Source of the DNA: Hydra vulgaris
Taxonomy: Eukaryota; Cnidaria; Hydrozoa; Anthoathecata; Hydridae
Direction: 5' to 3'
Length of the DNA stretch: 64,000 bases
Assembly (NCBI RefSeq): GCF_038396675.1
Contig: NC_088922.1
Span: 68,976,001-69,040,000, forward strand
Shown: piece by piece, positions 1 to 11,100 of the stretch
How positions within the stretch are numbered: position 1 is the stretch's first letter
Layout: every line of letters starts with the position of its first letter
Position numbers and translations under genes: made by a program
The notes under the pieces: model-generated
What the model was told of the DNA's origin: nothing
Database searches by the model: none
What the model saw: the letters and a program-made list of their open reading frames with translations, nothing else

Positions 1-270
1 TTATTACGCTCTGAATGAGGTAAAATAAAGGGGGTAAAATAAGCAGTATTCCAAACACTCTTGAGAAGTACATGACTTTTGGCCAAGGTCAAGTGCAATT
101 CATTGATAGTTTGCAGTTTATGAGTTAATCTCTTGACGCTTACGTTAAAAACCTTGAACTAGACGATTTAATTATAACCCAAATTGGATTAACTGATAGT
201 AAAATAAAACTATTGAGGTTTAAAGGTGTTACATATACGTGAAAAAACCCATACAAAAACGTTACATTTA

Positions 271-1144
271 CTGAATGTGAAAAACTCGTACCCAACCTAG
301 GAAACAAAGAAAAATTCATTGAACATCGAAATCTCAAACTATTTCAATCACTTGGAAAGCAAATCTCCAAAATCCACAGAGTTATTAAACTTAGTGAAGA
401 ACAATGGATGGTTCCCTATATTCAGATGAAAACTGATTTAAGAGCTAAAGCTAATACAGTCTTTGAAAAAGACTTCTTTTAGTTAATGAAAAATAGTCTG
501 TTTGGTAAAATAACGAAAATCCTTCGTAAACAAATACACGTTGACCTTGTTTGCGGAAGGGATGAAGATTGATTAAGAAAGCTTGTTGCTGACCCAGCCT
601 ACTTATCACATATAGTATTTGATGATCTTACTGCTATTTACAGCACGAAAACTAGATAAAATTGAATCGACTGATATATATTGGAAAGGCTGTCTTTGAC
701 CTCAGCAAGCAACTCATTTATGTGTTCTGGTACCACCAGATTAAATCAAAATATAACTGAAAAGCTCAACTAATCTACACTGACACTGATAGTTTAATGT
801 TTGAATTGGATAGTAAAGACATTTACAAAGATATAGAAGAAATTTTTGAACATTGCGACTATCCAAAAGATCATCCATGTTTAAAGGGTCTAATAAAAAG
901 GTTGTTGGAAAATTCAAGGACGAATGTAATGGCCGCATTGATTTTAAATTTGTTGGCTCACGAAATGTACTCAGTTCTCGAAGCTAAACGAAATAATAAA
1001 ATGAAAGCAAAAGGACTCTGTGGAACTGTTGTTAAAAAAGATCTCAAACACGAGCCATGCAAAAAGTGTCTTAAAGATCAGAATAAATTAAAACACACTC
1101 AGGTTAGGATTAGGACCGAGGGACACCAAATCAGTGTATACGAG
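271..1144 (+). pseudogene. Decayed type B DNA polymerase fragment, Polinton/Maverick-like
   Basis: The translation matches the C-terminal half of protein-primed family B DNA polymerases, which replicate Polinton/Maverick elements and related linear DNAs. Visible landmarks in order: a segment around 300-480 of the type that precedes the palm in this family (IEHRNLKLFQ, FEKDFF), the KNSLFGK helix at about 489-509, and the metal-binding motif C, YTDTDS, at about 778-795, followed by a Cys-containing tail (EPCKKC) near 1050. The frame is broken: TGA near 570, further stops around 655-770, and at least one shift. The exonuclease domain and the rest of the N-terminus are missing or lie before the window. 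No inverted repeat or partner Polinton gene (integrase, ATPase, capsid) is seen nearby, so this is an isolated fragment. I am sure of the polymerase family and less sure of the element type. Confidence 0.8.
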
Positions 1145-1147
1145 TAA

Positions 1148-1175
1148 GTTAAAATATCTCCTCTTGACACCAAAT

Positions 1176-1212
<37 letters not shown>

Positions 1213-1502
1213 ATTTTGCCGTTTAAAAATATTACAATAACCAATTATATTTTACAATTTTTACATTAGTAACGACAGGACTTCTAGAAGATCATGTGGA
1301 TCTTGTCATGAAGCCCTTTACAATATATGGTTAATTTTTGATAAAAATACAATGTCTTAAGTGAAATAATAATAATAATACAACTTTATGCAAAAACATG
1401 TAAAAACCAAGATAAAATTTTAAAAAGCCAAGATTAAAAAATAAATAAAATATACAAAATAGAACAACAACGAATAAACAAACAAACAAAATAAAAAAAC
1501 AA
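1148..1502. other. AT-rich gap with poly-T tract and (ATT)n retrotransposon tail
   Basis: This gap has a 30-base T run at about 1177-1208 and an AAT/ATT microsatellite at about 1365-1380. Read on the minus strand, the microsatellite lies just after the 3' end of the retrotransposon at 1503-3225 and looks like its tail. Nothing else is recognised. Confidence 0.6.
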
Positions 1503-3225
1503 TTAAAAGTAAATCAAAATATTTTCAATTAAAAATATAATTCTTTTAAGTTTTTGTTTGAATGAGGCAAAAGTCAGTTGGGTAGAAAAATCAAAATTTG
1601 GTAAGACTATTTTGTTCCAGAGATAAGGACCTCGATAAGAAACAAAAAACTGGTCTTTGCTTTTATGGCAAAAAGGGGCAATAAGATTGTTATTAATTCG
1701 AAGATTATATTTGTTTTTAGGTTTCATACAATAAAGATTTTGTAATACGTTTGGCAACAAATTTTCTCTACATTTAAACATGAAACATAAAATGTTAAAG
1801 ACATTTTGTTGATATACATTTAAAATATTCATTTCTTTAAAAAGTTGTTTTGTATGAAAAAACCGATTTTTAAAATTTATTGCGCGAGCTGCGTGTTTCT
1901 GATGAAGGTAAAGAGATTTTAGTTTTGTTCTATGAGTGCTTCCCCATATAATATTCGCGTAGTTTATATGACAATGTATAAATGAATAACATAATTGTGT
2001 TAACTGGTGTTTACATAATACATTTCTTGCTTTATAGAGAATTCCAATGCATTTAGCGATTTTATTGGAGGTGTTATCAATATGATTTCTCCAAGATAGA
2101 TTCTCATCAATATATACTCCAAGAAACTTAGTAACTTTTTCTCTTTTTATTATTATATTATCAATTAAAAGGTCTGGCATGATATGAGGCAGTTTCTGTT
2201 TTTTTGAAGGTGGATAAAAAAGTGTCCATTTAGTTTTTTCTATATTTAGAGACAATCTATTTTGTTTAAACCAAACAGATACTTTTTTTAATTCATTTGT
2301 CATATTAGTAAAAAGCATATTAATATCTTTATGAGACAAAAACAAGTTAGTGTCATCTGCAAAATTTATTGTTGTTAAGTTTGATGATTTATGAAGATCA
2401 TTTATGTATATTAAAAAAATAAGTGGACCAAGTATGGATCCTTGTGGAACACCATATGTTATATTCATTAATAGATGAGATATAGAATCTTTATTGTAAA
2501 CAAACTGTTTACGGTTAGTAAGATAACTTTCAAACCATAATAGGGTTTTATCTTTAATACCATATGATATTAGTTTTTTTAACAGAATTTGATGATTGAC
2601 AGTATCAAATGCCTTAGACAAATCAATAAGTAGTAAAACAAGAGTCTTTAAAAGAGTCAGTTATATTGCGCGTTAGTTGAAGAATGGCATGCTCGGTTGA
2701 ATTATTTTTTTTGAAACCAAATTGGTTTTCGTATAGAATTTTATTTTCAACAAGATATGAGTAGATTCGGTTGTACATTATTCTTTCTAAAATTTTTGAA
2801 AAAACTGGAAGAACTGAAATAGGGCGATAGTTTGTTATATTTGTACGATCCCCCGTCTTAAAGATTGGAGTTACTTTTGCTATTTTTAGTTTATCTGGAA
2901 AAGACCCTTGTGCAATCGATGCTCTGAAGATTTTATAAAGAATGTCTTTTATAACATTGTAGGAATCAATCACAATATTTGTGTTAATATCATCATACCC
3001 AGTAGCTTTATTACGTTTTAATGACTTAAAAGCAACCTCAAATTCATTAAAAGTTAACTCAGTATAATTTAGATTAGAGCTTATTGATGTTTCGAACTCA
3101 TCAACAGATTTATCTTTAACGAACGAAATACTATCGCTTAATTTTGTACCGATAGTGGTGAAAAGCTTATTAAATTCAAATGCAATAATGGATCCTCTAG
3201 ATGGAATAACAACTTTGGAATACGG
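1503..3225 (-). pseudogene. CR1-like non-LTR retrotransposon, reverse transcriptase remnant (family A)
   Basis: This is a 5'-truncated copy of a CR1-like non-LTR element that copies itself by target-primed reverse transcription. It starts inside the endonuclease-RT linker (about 3225) and runs through RT to the C-terminus. Visible RT blocks are NYRPISVLPVFSKILERIMY (about 2850-2790), the LSKAFDTV block (2620-2597), YGVPQGSILGPLIF (about 2460-2420) and an intact catalytic FADD at about 2360. The C-terminal domain contains the YRGPYLWNKI motif near 1630. A single-base frameshift near 2622-2640 separates the first RT blocks from the rest; the 372-codon frame after it is otherwise open. An (ATT)n tail follows at 1365-1380. 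The endonuclease is absent. Five other pieces of this family lie in the window, so it has been active here repeatedly. Confidence 0.9.
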
Positions 3226-5735
3226 GCATTAACTTATTTGAGTACTCCATCAGGAGCTAACTAGTAGTAGTAGTAGTAGTAGTAGATGCTGTAGCCGCCC
3301 GAAGACGACGAGTGTGTGTATTAATAACACACTTAGACAGCCGTGTCAGTATTAATTTTATTTAAAAGGAGCCAATTGTCTAATTGTGCTTTAAAACTGT
3401 TTACTGATCTTGCATTGACTACATCTTTAGGTAGTTTATTTCATGGTTTTGTTATTCTGTTAGTAAAGAATGAGTGTCTTAAGTTGCACTTTGTTTTTTT
3501 TGCGTTCAAACCTGACACCGTTTCCTCTAGATAATTGAAAATCATTAGGCTTGAAACCGTTTAAAAAGTCCACATTTTCAATCTTATTTATTAACTTATA
3601 AGTCTGGATCAAATCTCCACGAAGTCTGCGTTCACATAATGGGCTGTGGCCAAGAATCTCCAGTCTTTCCTCGTATTTCATTTTTGCCAGAGTCGGATTG
3701 AGTCTCGTAGCCCTGTGTTGAACTTTCTTGAGCAGTTCTATTTCTCCTTAAAGCTGAGGGGACCACACTGGAATCGCGAATTCAATTATTGGGCGAACAA
3801 ACGTCACGTATAAGACTTTAAGAGTCTGCACATCCAGTTTCACAAATGTGTTTTTAATCATTCCCAGCATTTTATTTGCCTTCGAGCTGCAAGACATACT
3901 TTGCTGTCTCAATTTCATGTTTGCTGAGAATAATACGCCTAGATCTTTTTGAATAGTAGTTTGTCCTAGGACAACATTATCCATAGAATAATCGTGTTTT
4001 GGATTGTTACTTCCATAATGTATTATTTCGCATTTTTCTTTATTGAATTTCACTAACCATTCTTTAGACCAGTCCCAAGCACTGTTTATATCTCGTTGAA
4101 GACTGTTTATTTTCTCTATTGAGTTCACATCGATCATTATTTTGGTGTCATCTGCATAGAGCTTGGCTACATTTTGTATTCTATCCGGCAGGTCATTTAT
4201 GAACAAAACAAACAATATCGGGCCAATTACCGATCCCTGCGGAACTCCGCTGTAGATATTGCGCCAGCTCGAAACAGTATCACCGTTGACTACGCGTTGC
4301 TTTCTATCTTTTAAAAATTCCTCTAACCACTTTAGCAGCTTTCCTGTAATTCCATACGCTTTTAATTTTAAAACGAGTCTTTTGTGCGGCACTGTGTCGA
4401 AAGCTTTCGCAAAGTCTAAATAAACCACATCTACCGGACGGTTCAGTGCGATATTTTCTGTTAAATAATTCACAGTTTCCATGAGATTTGTCGTGCATGA
4501 TCTAGATTTAACAAATCCATGTTGACACTTCGATAAAAATTTATTGTTCGTAAAATGTGCCAAAAAAGAGTCTTTTATTATGCTCTCCAGAATTTTACAC
4601 GGCACAGAAGTCAGTGATACTGATCGATAATTATTCGCTTCTAGCTTACTGCCTTTGTTCTTAAAGATTGGGGTAATGTTCGCAAATTTCCATTGCTTAG
4701 GTAGTTCGCTCTTATCAATCGAAGACATAAATATCAATGTTATTGGCATTGCTAGTCCTTCAGCGTAATTTTTTAAAATGATAGTACTCAACTAATCAAC
4801 TCCACATGATTTCTCAATGGATAATTTGCTTAATCTTGTTACTGCGTCACTGTAATTAATTGCACTCTCGTCAAAATCTAAATATTTACCCCACATCTCG
4901 ATCCGAATTCTGCTAATACTTGGTCGTCCTCTCTAGTGAAAGAGTTTTGAAAATTTTCGTTTAAAAAGTCAACAATCTCACTAGTCGTATTTGTAACATT
5001 TCATTCAACGTTTTTTATCGCTTTAATTGAGCTCTTTACATTTTGTTGATCGTTCACATATTTAAATAGTATCTTCTTGTTTCTAATCGATTTGTAGACC
5101 AGTTCGCGTTCGTATTTTTTTCTGGCTTTTCTCGTTTCAATTTTAACTGTTTTACACAATTCTTTGTATTCGTTTACCAAATTTTTGTTTTTCCCATTTT
5201 TGCAACAGTTTAAATGTCTCATTCGTCTTTTGTTCTTCACAAGTTCTTTTAGTTCATTGTCAATCCAAAAAATTCTTTTACGAGTCCTGTTTTTCGAGCT
5301 GTGACACGGTATATATTTTTGACAAGCTTCGTTAACATAAAAAATGAGCGTGTCGTACATCTCCTGGACATTAATTGCATCAAAAATGTTTACCCAGTCT
5401 GTATTTGTAAAAAATTTGTTCATTCCTGCGAAGTCAGCTTTTTTTAAAATATATTTCCGATTGCTAGCTACAGTTTTTGTCTCATGGTGATTGAGTGCAT
5501 ATTTAAAACAAATTACAAGATGTCCTTTGCTTATATTCCCTTATACCGCATTTGTCTCAAACTTGAAATAATCTTTGTTCGTTTACTGTGAACAGTAAAT
5601 CCAATGTATTCTCGTACGTTGATTCGTTTAGTTGAAAAGTAGGTATCGCGACGTGCTGAATTAGAAATTCGTCGTTTATTATTTCCGAGAAATGATATTC
5701 TATCAAACTGGGTTCCATCTAGAACAAGTTATTAA
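3226..5735 (-). pseudogene. CR1/L2-like non-LTR retrotransposon, 5'-truncated copy (family B)
   Basis: The element reads 5' to 3' from about 5735 down. It begins in the last part of the APE-type endonuclease (about 5720-5470), continues through a basic linker (5423-5001), then RT (4791-3748) with ITPIFKNKGSK, NNYRSVSLTSVPCKILE, DFAKAFDTVPHKR, SGVPQGSVIGPILF and an intact YADD at about 4160. The C-terminal LCERRLRGDLIQTYK block follows at about 3640. Defects are few: a stop near 4795, a frameshift near 4890-4910, a stop near 3750 and a stop in the endonuclease near 5560. The 3' region has a stem-forming ACACAC stretch and a (CTA)n run at 3262-3285. Its 3' end abuts the truncated 5' end of the copy at 1503-3225. 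The 347-codon RT frame makes this one of the younger elements here. Confidence 0.9.
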
Positions 5736-6210
5736 TTCTTCACGAACAAATTGTCTATTTTGTCCACAAACAAGATGATAAAGGCTAGGCTCTGAAACAG
5801 TAGCAGCCATTTTGTTAGTGATAGGTTCAGCGTCTTTTTAGCGGCTAGCGACGTCAACACCAATTAATGCATATTTATAGATTTATCGACCAATTTTGTC
5901 ATGAGATAGATAAAGCAGATCAGCCTGGTAAACAATATAGGAATGAGTTTCGTTTACCATTGTTCTTGGTATATAAGTAGGAAAAGAAAAAAAATTATCC
6001 ATATTGCTGGCTTTTAAAGTCATTTACCAGCTTGTTTGTCAGAATCTATAGCATAAAAATAGACGGTTTATTAAAAAAAACAAAAAGCAAAAATCTCATT
6101 GAGGTAATTAAAGATAATGAAGAAAAATTTAATAAGGATTTTTCTGAGCTTTTTTGAGCTTTCTTAGCGGCAAAGAAAGGACAAACATCTGTTCAAGATT
6201 CGCAAGAACT
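5736..6210. other. Unassigned intergenic DNA
   Basis: This stretch lies between the truncated 5' end of the family B retrotransposon and the SINE. No coding similarity or paired repeat was recognised. The exact retrotransposon boundary could lie anywhere in about 5720-5850. Confidence 0.4.
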
Positions 6211-6424
6211 GAGGTAGTGGTGTATTGGTAGAGCACTCGCTTCATAAGCAAGAGTTTCCGAGCTCGATTCCCACCAAGTCCCTGATAGTATGGCGCTCAA
6301 CTTGTTTCTCCGCGCAGCGGCCTTGTTAGTCAAGGTTCGTGTTTCGGAGTTATAGAGTTGAGAAAGGGTTATAACAACAAGTAGCCTCTTCATCTTTAGT
6401 GGCCTTCTCGGTCTTGGGGAGGCG
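6211..6424 (+). mobile_element. tRNA-derived SINE
   Basis: The first 73 bases fold like a tRNA. There is an A-box-like segment (TGGTGTATTGGTAGAGC, 6218-6234), an anticodon arm with CAT in the anticodon position (about 6236-6256) and a B-box-like GAGCTCGATTCCC (about 6261-6273). This is followed by about 140 bases that are not tRNA and are GC-richer than the surroundings, ending with GTCTTGGGGAGGCG. A pol III head plus unrelated body is the SINE arrangement; such elements borrow the RT of a LINE partner. The T-arm is imperfect and there is no 3' tRNA trailer, so a working tRNA gene is unlikely. I cannot name the family or see a clear target duplication. Confidence 0.75.
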
Positions 6425-8220
6425 AATTATAAACAAAAATTGAAGTATTATTTACTACATGTAATAAATATTTAATAACTACAATGAATTTAACAACATT
6501 TATTTAACAACTGCGCAAAATTAAGATGGTCAAATTTCTAAACTTGTTTATTTTCAACAAATGCTATTGATTTTTTTCAGATAATATAAAAAAAATTATT
6601 AATAAAAAATTTCACATTTACACCCAAGTTTTGTGTTGCAAAACCTAAAAAAAAGTGAAGAGATTTATTGATAGCTCTTCAGATAATGGTAGATCCTATG
6701 AAGGCTCAAACTTTTAGTGTTTACTTATAATCTTGATTAATTGCTACAGAAACGTTTGAAAGAGCGCGTTCTCAAAATGCACGCGGCCATTGGAGAAAGA
6801 TCTCTAAAACGAGTTAAAACTTTTTTCCTTTCGGAATTTAATTATTAGTTTAGATATATTACATAAAGAATCATACTATGATAAATAATCATCGTTAAGA
6901 TCATATTATAATTAAAGTAAGTATTTAAAAATAGTTATAAATACATATTTATTAGATAAAGTTGAAAGGATTTAAATTTTTATTCGATAAAGTAGAAAGG
7001 ATTTTAATTTTTTAAATCGTTGATATTTTGTTTATTTTTAGTTTTTCTTTTAGCATTTTTATTTTTATTATTTTATTTATCAGAAGGAAAATAGAGGTAT
7101 GGATGTTATTTTAAGTTGTACTAATGCTATTTCCATAAAATGGTTTTTACTACTTTGAAATTTCTGTGATGCTATTAACTATTTTTGCTCTTTTTTAGAA
7201 AATTTAGAAAAATAAATTAAAGTTGCGTCAGTGCCAACACTGACATGGCATGTCACATGTTATTGTATGTAATGGTTAAATTTGTTATGAGGATTACATT
7301 TCTTATGAAAAAAAAAATTAAGGTAAAGAGTATTGTTTGTAAATATATATTTTTTGTCTACTTTGAATCTTTTTAAATTTTCTCGCGTCATTTTTAAAAT
7401 TTTTGTTTGCACTAGTTTATTGTTTGCATAAATGCTTTTTTGATATGTATGTGTATGTGGTAATAATGCATTATAGTTGTTTTATCAATGTGTTTTTATA
7501 ATAACGTAAAGTGTTTTTTTATTGTTTGCGTATGTGTTAATATGTGTTTTATAATTATTTTAAAAATGTGTTTGAATATGTATAAAAATGTGTAAAAATA
7601 TGTATTTAACCTTATATACATATATAAACACATTTAATGTGTTTATAGTTGGTACATATGTTTATAGTGTGTTGTTTCCGTGTTTTCAATGTGATGTGAT
7701 TTGGTAAACGTGTAAAGCGAGATTTGTCAACTTTGCCAGCCAACTGATGTACTTATAACAGTGGGTTACATGATAGTGTTTAGTGTCAAACTGTTACTGC
7801 TTTAGGTCTAGCTATTTTCAAGCCTTTATTATTAATTATTCTAAAAATACATAATAATGTATTTTGATAACATTTTGCTTAATGTTGTTACTTATGTTCT
7901 GTTATATATGAATGTTGTCTTACTTAAGTTATGTTATATACATATTATATTAACTTATGGTGTGTGCTATTGTTGTGTGCCTTGTTGCGGTGATATTTTT
8001 ATGTTATCTTTTGAGTTGGTAGACATTTGGCTTATCTTCATGTTGGTGTCTATTATTAAAAATCGTAAATAGGTAATTTTATTAAAAATCACTGCTTTTA
8101 ATCATTCACTAAAAGCCTATAGAAATTATTTTGCCATATATACAATTTGTTTTATCTCAATTTGATTTTTTGTCTTTAGCGCTGTTTACTACATGATTTT
8201 GTTATAAATATTTTGGAATC
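6425..8220. other. AT-rich intergenic DNA, no gene seen
   Basis: About 1.8 kb is without recognisable coding sequence. Around 7430-7680 the plus strand is enriched in TGTGT/TGTTTTTATAA words with palindromic ACACATTTAATGTGT at about 7628-7642. GTCAGTGCCAACACTGAC at about 7227 is a short hairpin. The 71-codon open frame at 7857-8072 is a hydrophobic, low-complexity reading of AT-rich DNA and resembles nothing known to me. Confidence 0.4.
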
Positions 8221-8231
8221 ATAATGTTCTA

Positions 8232-8327
<96 letters not shown>

Positions 8328-8347
8328 TAAAACATTATGATGTTCTA

Positions 8348-8427
<80 letters not shown>
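8221..8427. repeat. Two (TA)n arrays separated and bordered by an inverted ATAATGTTCTAGCA motif
   Basis: The first TA array is at about 8235-8325 and the second at about 8351-8427. The left border is ATAATGTTCTAGCA (8221-8234). Between the arrays the same motif occurs inverted (TGCTAAAACATTAT) and is followed at once by another forward copy (TGTTCTAGCA). The first array therefore sits inside an inverted repeat and can form a long hairpin. Confidence 0.85.
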
Positions 8428-8605
8428 TTTTTTTTAAAGTCATAAGATTTTTGTATAGCTTATTTTAAATGACAGTCTGTTATATATAAAAATTATTTGT
8501 GTGTACTATTTAGAGTAAAAAATAAATTATGTAGGAAAGATCGCAATCTTCAGGATATGTTTAAGATTTTTTTTGTTACTACTTTCAATTAAAAGTGAAG
8601 TTTAA

Positions 8606-10811
8606 ATGGATGGTATTAGGCTAGAAGCAGATATTAGTTTAGAAAATGGAAATGTTAATAGGTAAGTTAATTGTCGCAGAAATGACAGAGATACGCTTAG
8701 GCAAGATGAAATTAATTATCGACAAAATGCTAGAAATGCTGCTCGGCAAGCAGCAGATAATTCGAATCCAAATGAGGAGAGCTTGGTTAGGTGAGTTGAA
8801 AATAATCGTCGCAGAAATGAAAGAAATAGGCTTAGGTAAGACGAAATTAAGAAACAACAAAATGCTAGAAATGCTGCTAGATACGAAAGAATGCATTGTA
8901 TTGAAAGAAGTAATACTATACCAGATTATAATTATTTAGGAGAAATGAATTATATTTGTCAGCATTGTGGTACTAAGAAATTTCCTAATAAAACACATTT
9001 TTTACGTTGGCATAATGGAAAGGTAGTTTTGTCGCAACCTTCATCATTTCCACAAGTTTTAGAAGATTTATTTAAAGGACACTATGCAGATAGAAATGCC
9101 AATCTGAATTTTTTAAAATATATTAGAAATTATAATATCTGCCTTTCTTTTGCTTCATTTGAAGCTAATGTAGTTCAATCCATGAATCATGGGCCGCTAT
9201 CTTTTAGAATATGTAATCAAGTTTTTCATCGTATAGGTAATCTAAGACCAAATCAAGATATTCCGCCGACATATTGTCAACTATTCGTCTATGATCCACT
9301 TGCAGCAGTAAATTTTAGAATGCAACAAGGCGTTAAAGATCTTTGCTTAATTGAGTTAATGTTTCGACTGCAAACTATTGTTAGTGAAGAAAACCCATTT
9401 TCTCTTGCAATTAAAAACATGGCTGAAGTGAAGGATGAAGAAATTCGTTGAGCAGCTCAAAAAGATCGCTCAGCGTCAGTTGTAATAATGTCTTTACTTA
9501 AAAAGCAAGATAGACGTTGCTATAATCTCCCTTCACATAATGAAGTTGCAGTTGTATTTGTTGGTGAAGATGGTGCACCACCTGCTTCCATGGAAGTTGT
9601 TATTTACCCAAGAGGTCATCCTCTTAAAACTATATCAAGTATGTCTGCCAACATAGATCATATGATTTATCCTTTATTTTTACCGAAGAGTGATGCTGGT
9701 TGGCATAATCAATTGATTCACAACCCTGAACGTGCTACATTGGTTAGAAATCATGTTTCATCATCTTAGTATTACATTTATAAACTTTCAGTTAGACAAT
9801 TTTTTTCTTCACTCTTTTATGGCAAAAAACTGTTTCAGCAATATGGTTTGATGCGTATGTGAAAATTGAAGGTCAGCGCTTTGCTTTCATCAGAAATAAC
9901 CAAAACAAACTGAGAAGCGTGCAGTATGATGTCTTACACGAACATGTAAACAACCTTGGAAATGATCATAATGTTAGACCAGGGCGTGTTGTAATTTTGC
10001 CAGCAACTTATGTAGGAAGTCCTAGAGCTTTAAAAGAAAACTTTGAAGATGCTATGACTATAGTTGAATAGTGTCAAACCATATCTTTTTGTTACTTTCA
10101 CTTGCAACCCAAAATAGCGTGAGATGACTGAAAATTTTATCCAGGTCAGATAGCAAATGATAGACCTAACTTGGTTATTCGAGTATTCAAACTTAAATTA
10201 AATAACCATTTCAATGGCATTTTTAAGCACGGTGTATTAGGGAAAGTTGTAACACATGTTCAGGTTATTGAGTTTCAAAAGCGTGGTTTGCCACATGTTC
10301 ATATTTTACTTTACTTTGCAAATGATGATAAGCTTGAAACAGCACATAATATTAATAGTTTAATATCTGCAGAAATTCCAGATTCAATTGTTAATTGAGA
10401 CCTTTATGGCGTTGTTAAAACTTGCATTATTAACGGTCCATGTGGCATACTGAATCCAAATTCTCCCTGCATAGAAGATGGGGTATGCAGCAAATACTAT
10501 CCTAAAGAATTTAATACAGTAGCACAGTATTAAATTCTTTAGGATAGTTTTCTAACACAGTAGCAGTTCATGGTTATCCACGCTATAGGCGTCATGATAA
10601 TGGTTTGGTTATCAATAATAAAGGTAACAGTTTAGATACCCGCTGGGTGGTACCTTACAATCCATGGTTATCAAAGAAATATCATGCTCCTATTAATGTT
10701 GAAGCTTGCATGTCTGTTAAGGCTGTTAAATATTTGAACAAATACATATACAAGGGTCACGACTATGCCAATATTATAATAAATGAACAAATTAATCATC
10801 CTTTAAATTGA
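8606..10811 (+). pseudogene. Helitron Rep (HUH nuclease) N-terminal remnant
   Basis: This encodes the N-terminal and Rep parts of a Helitron RepHel protein, the rolling-circle nuclease-helicase of Helitrons. From an ATG at 8606 the frame gives an Arg/Asn-rich N-terminus with repeated RRN...QNARNAARQAA units, then a Cys zinc region (CQHCGTKK, about 8961), the helitron-like N domain (8990-9770; QLFVYDP, NEVAVVFVGEDG, YPRGHPLKTISS) and the Rep domain. The HUH motif is in RGLPHVHILL (about 10284-10313) and the tyrosine region is YLNKYIYKG (about 10731-10757). It is dead: stops at 8663, about 8801, 8846 and 9449, a frameshift after 9769, stops near 10069-10140 and 10396, and an inserted palindrome at 10496-10548. 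Sequence ends abruptly after the tyrosine region; the helicase and the Helitron 3' hairpin are missing. Confidence 0.9.
10496..10548. repeat. Perfect 22-bp inverted repeat with 9-base loop inside the Helitron frame
   Basis: Bases 10496-10517 are exactly the reverse complement of 10527-10548; the loop is AGTAGCACA. The left arm is the Helitron coding sequence (YYPKEF region) and the right arm is an extra inverted copy that interrupts the frame. The word ACAGTAGCA occurs at the loop and again at about 10556-10564, where the Helitron frame resumes. Confidence 0.95.
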
Positions 10812-10840
10812 GGGCTCATCCACACCGGGGTGTTGGGAGA

Positions 10841-10933
10841 CACCAAAGAAAAAACAGCAAATAAATGTAATTGTAAATGTCTTCTATCAGTGAAGATATT
10901 TATAACTTTATTATTGCCGCTTTTTCTTCGGTG
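10841..10933. mobile_element. Possible 93-bp foldback/MITE
   Basis: CACCAAAGAAAAAACAGCAA (10841-10860) is matched in inverted orientation at 10914-10933 with 3 mismatches in 20. The pair lies just after the break in the Helitron, so it may mark the element that truncated it. No target duplication is evident. From 10934 to 11100 the DNA is AT-rich, with a short direct repeat AATCATCATAATATAA at about 11051-11092. Confidence 0.45.
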
Positions 10934-11100
10934 ATTTTTCTTTTTTAACAATATGTTACAGTATATTTGGTTTGTTTTTTTCTTTTTAATTAAAATTTAA
11001 TTTTTTTTTCTACAATTAAACTTAAATATAGTTAAATTGATTCATTACCCAATCATCATAATATAATGTAATCATCATAATATAAACACACAAAGTTTGT

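Noticed and set aside
6211-6283. Functional initiator-like tRNA gene (CAT anticodon)
   Set aside because: The acceptor stem does not pair, the T arm is degenerate, and a SINE body follows.
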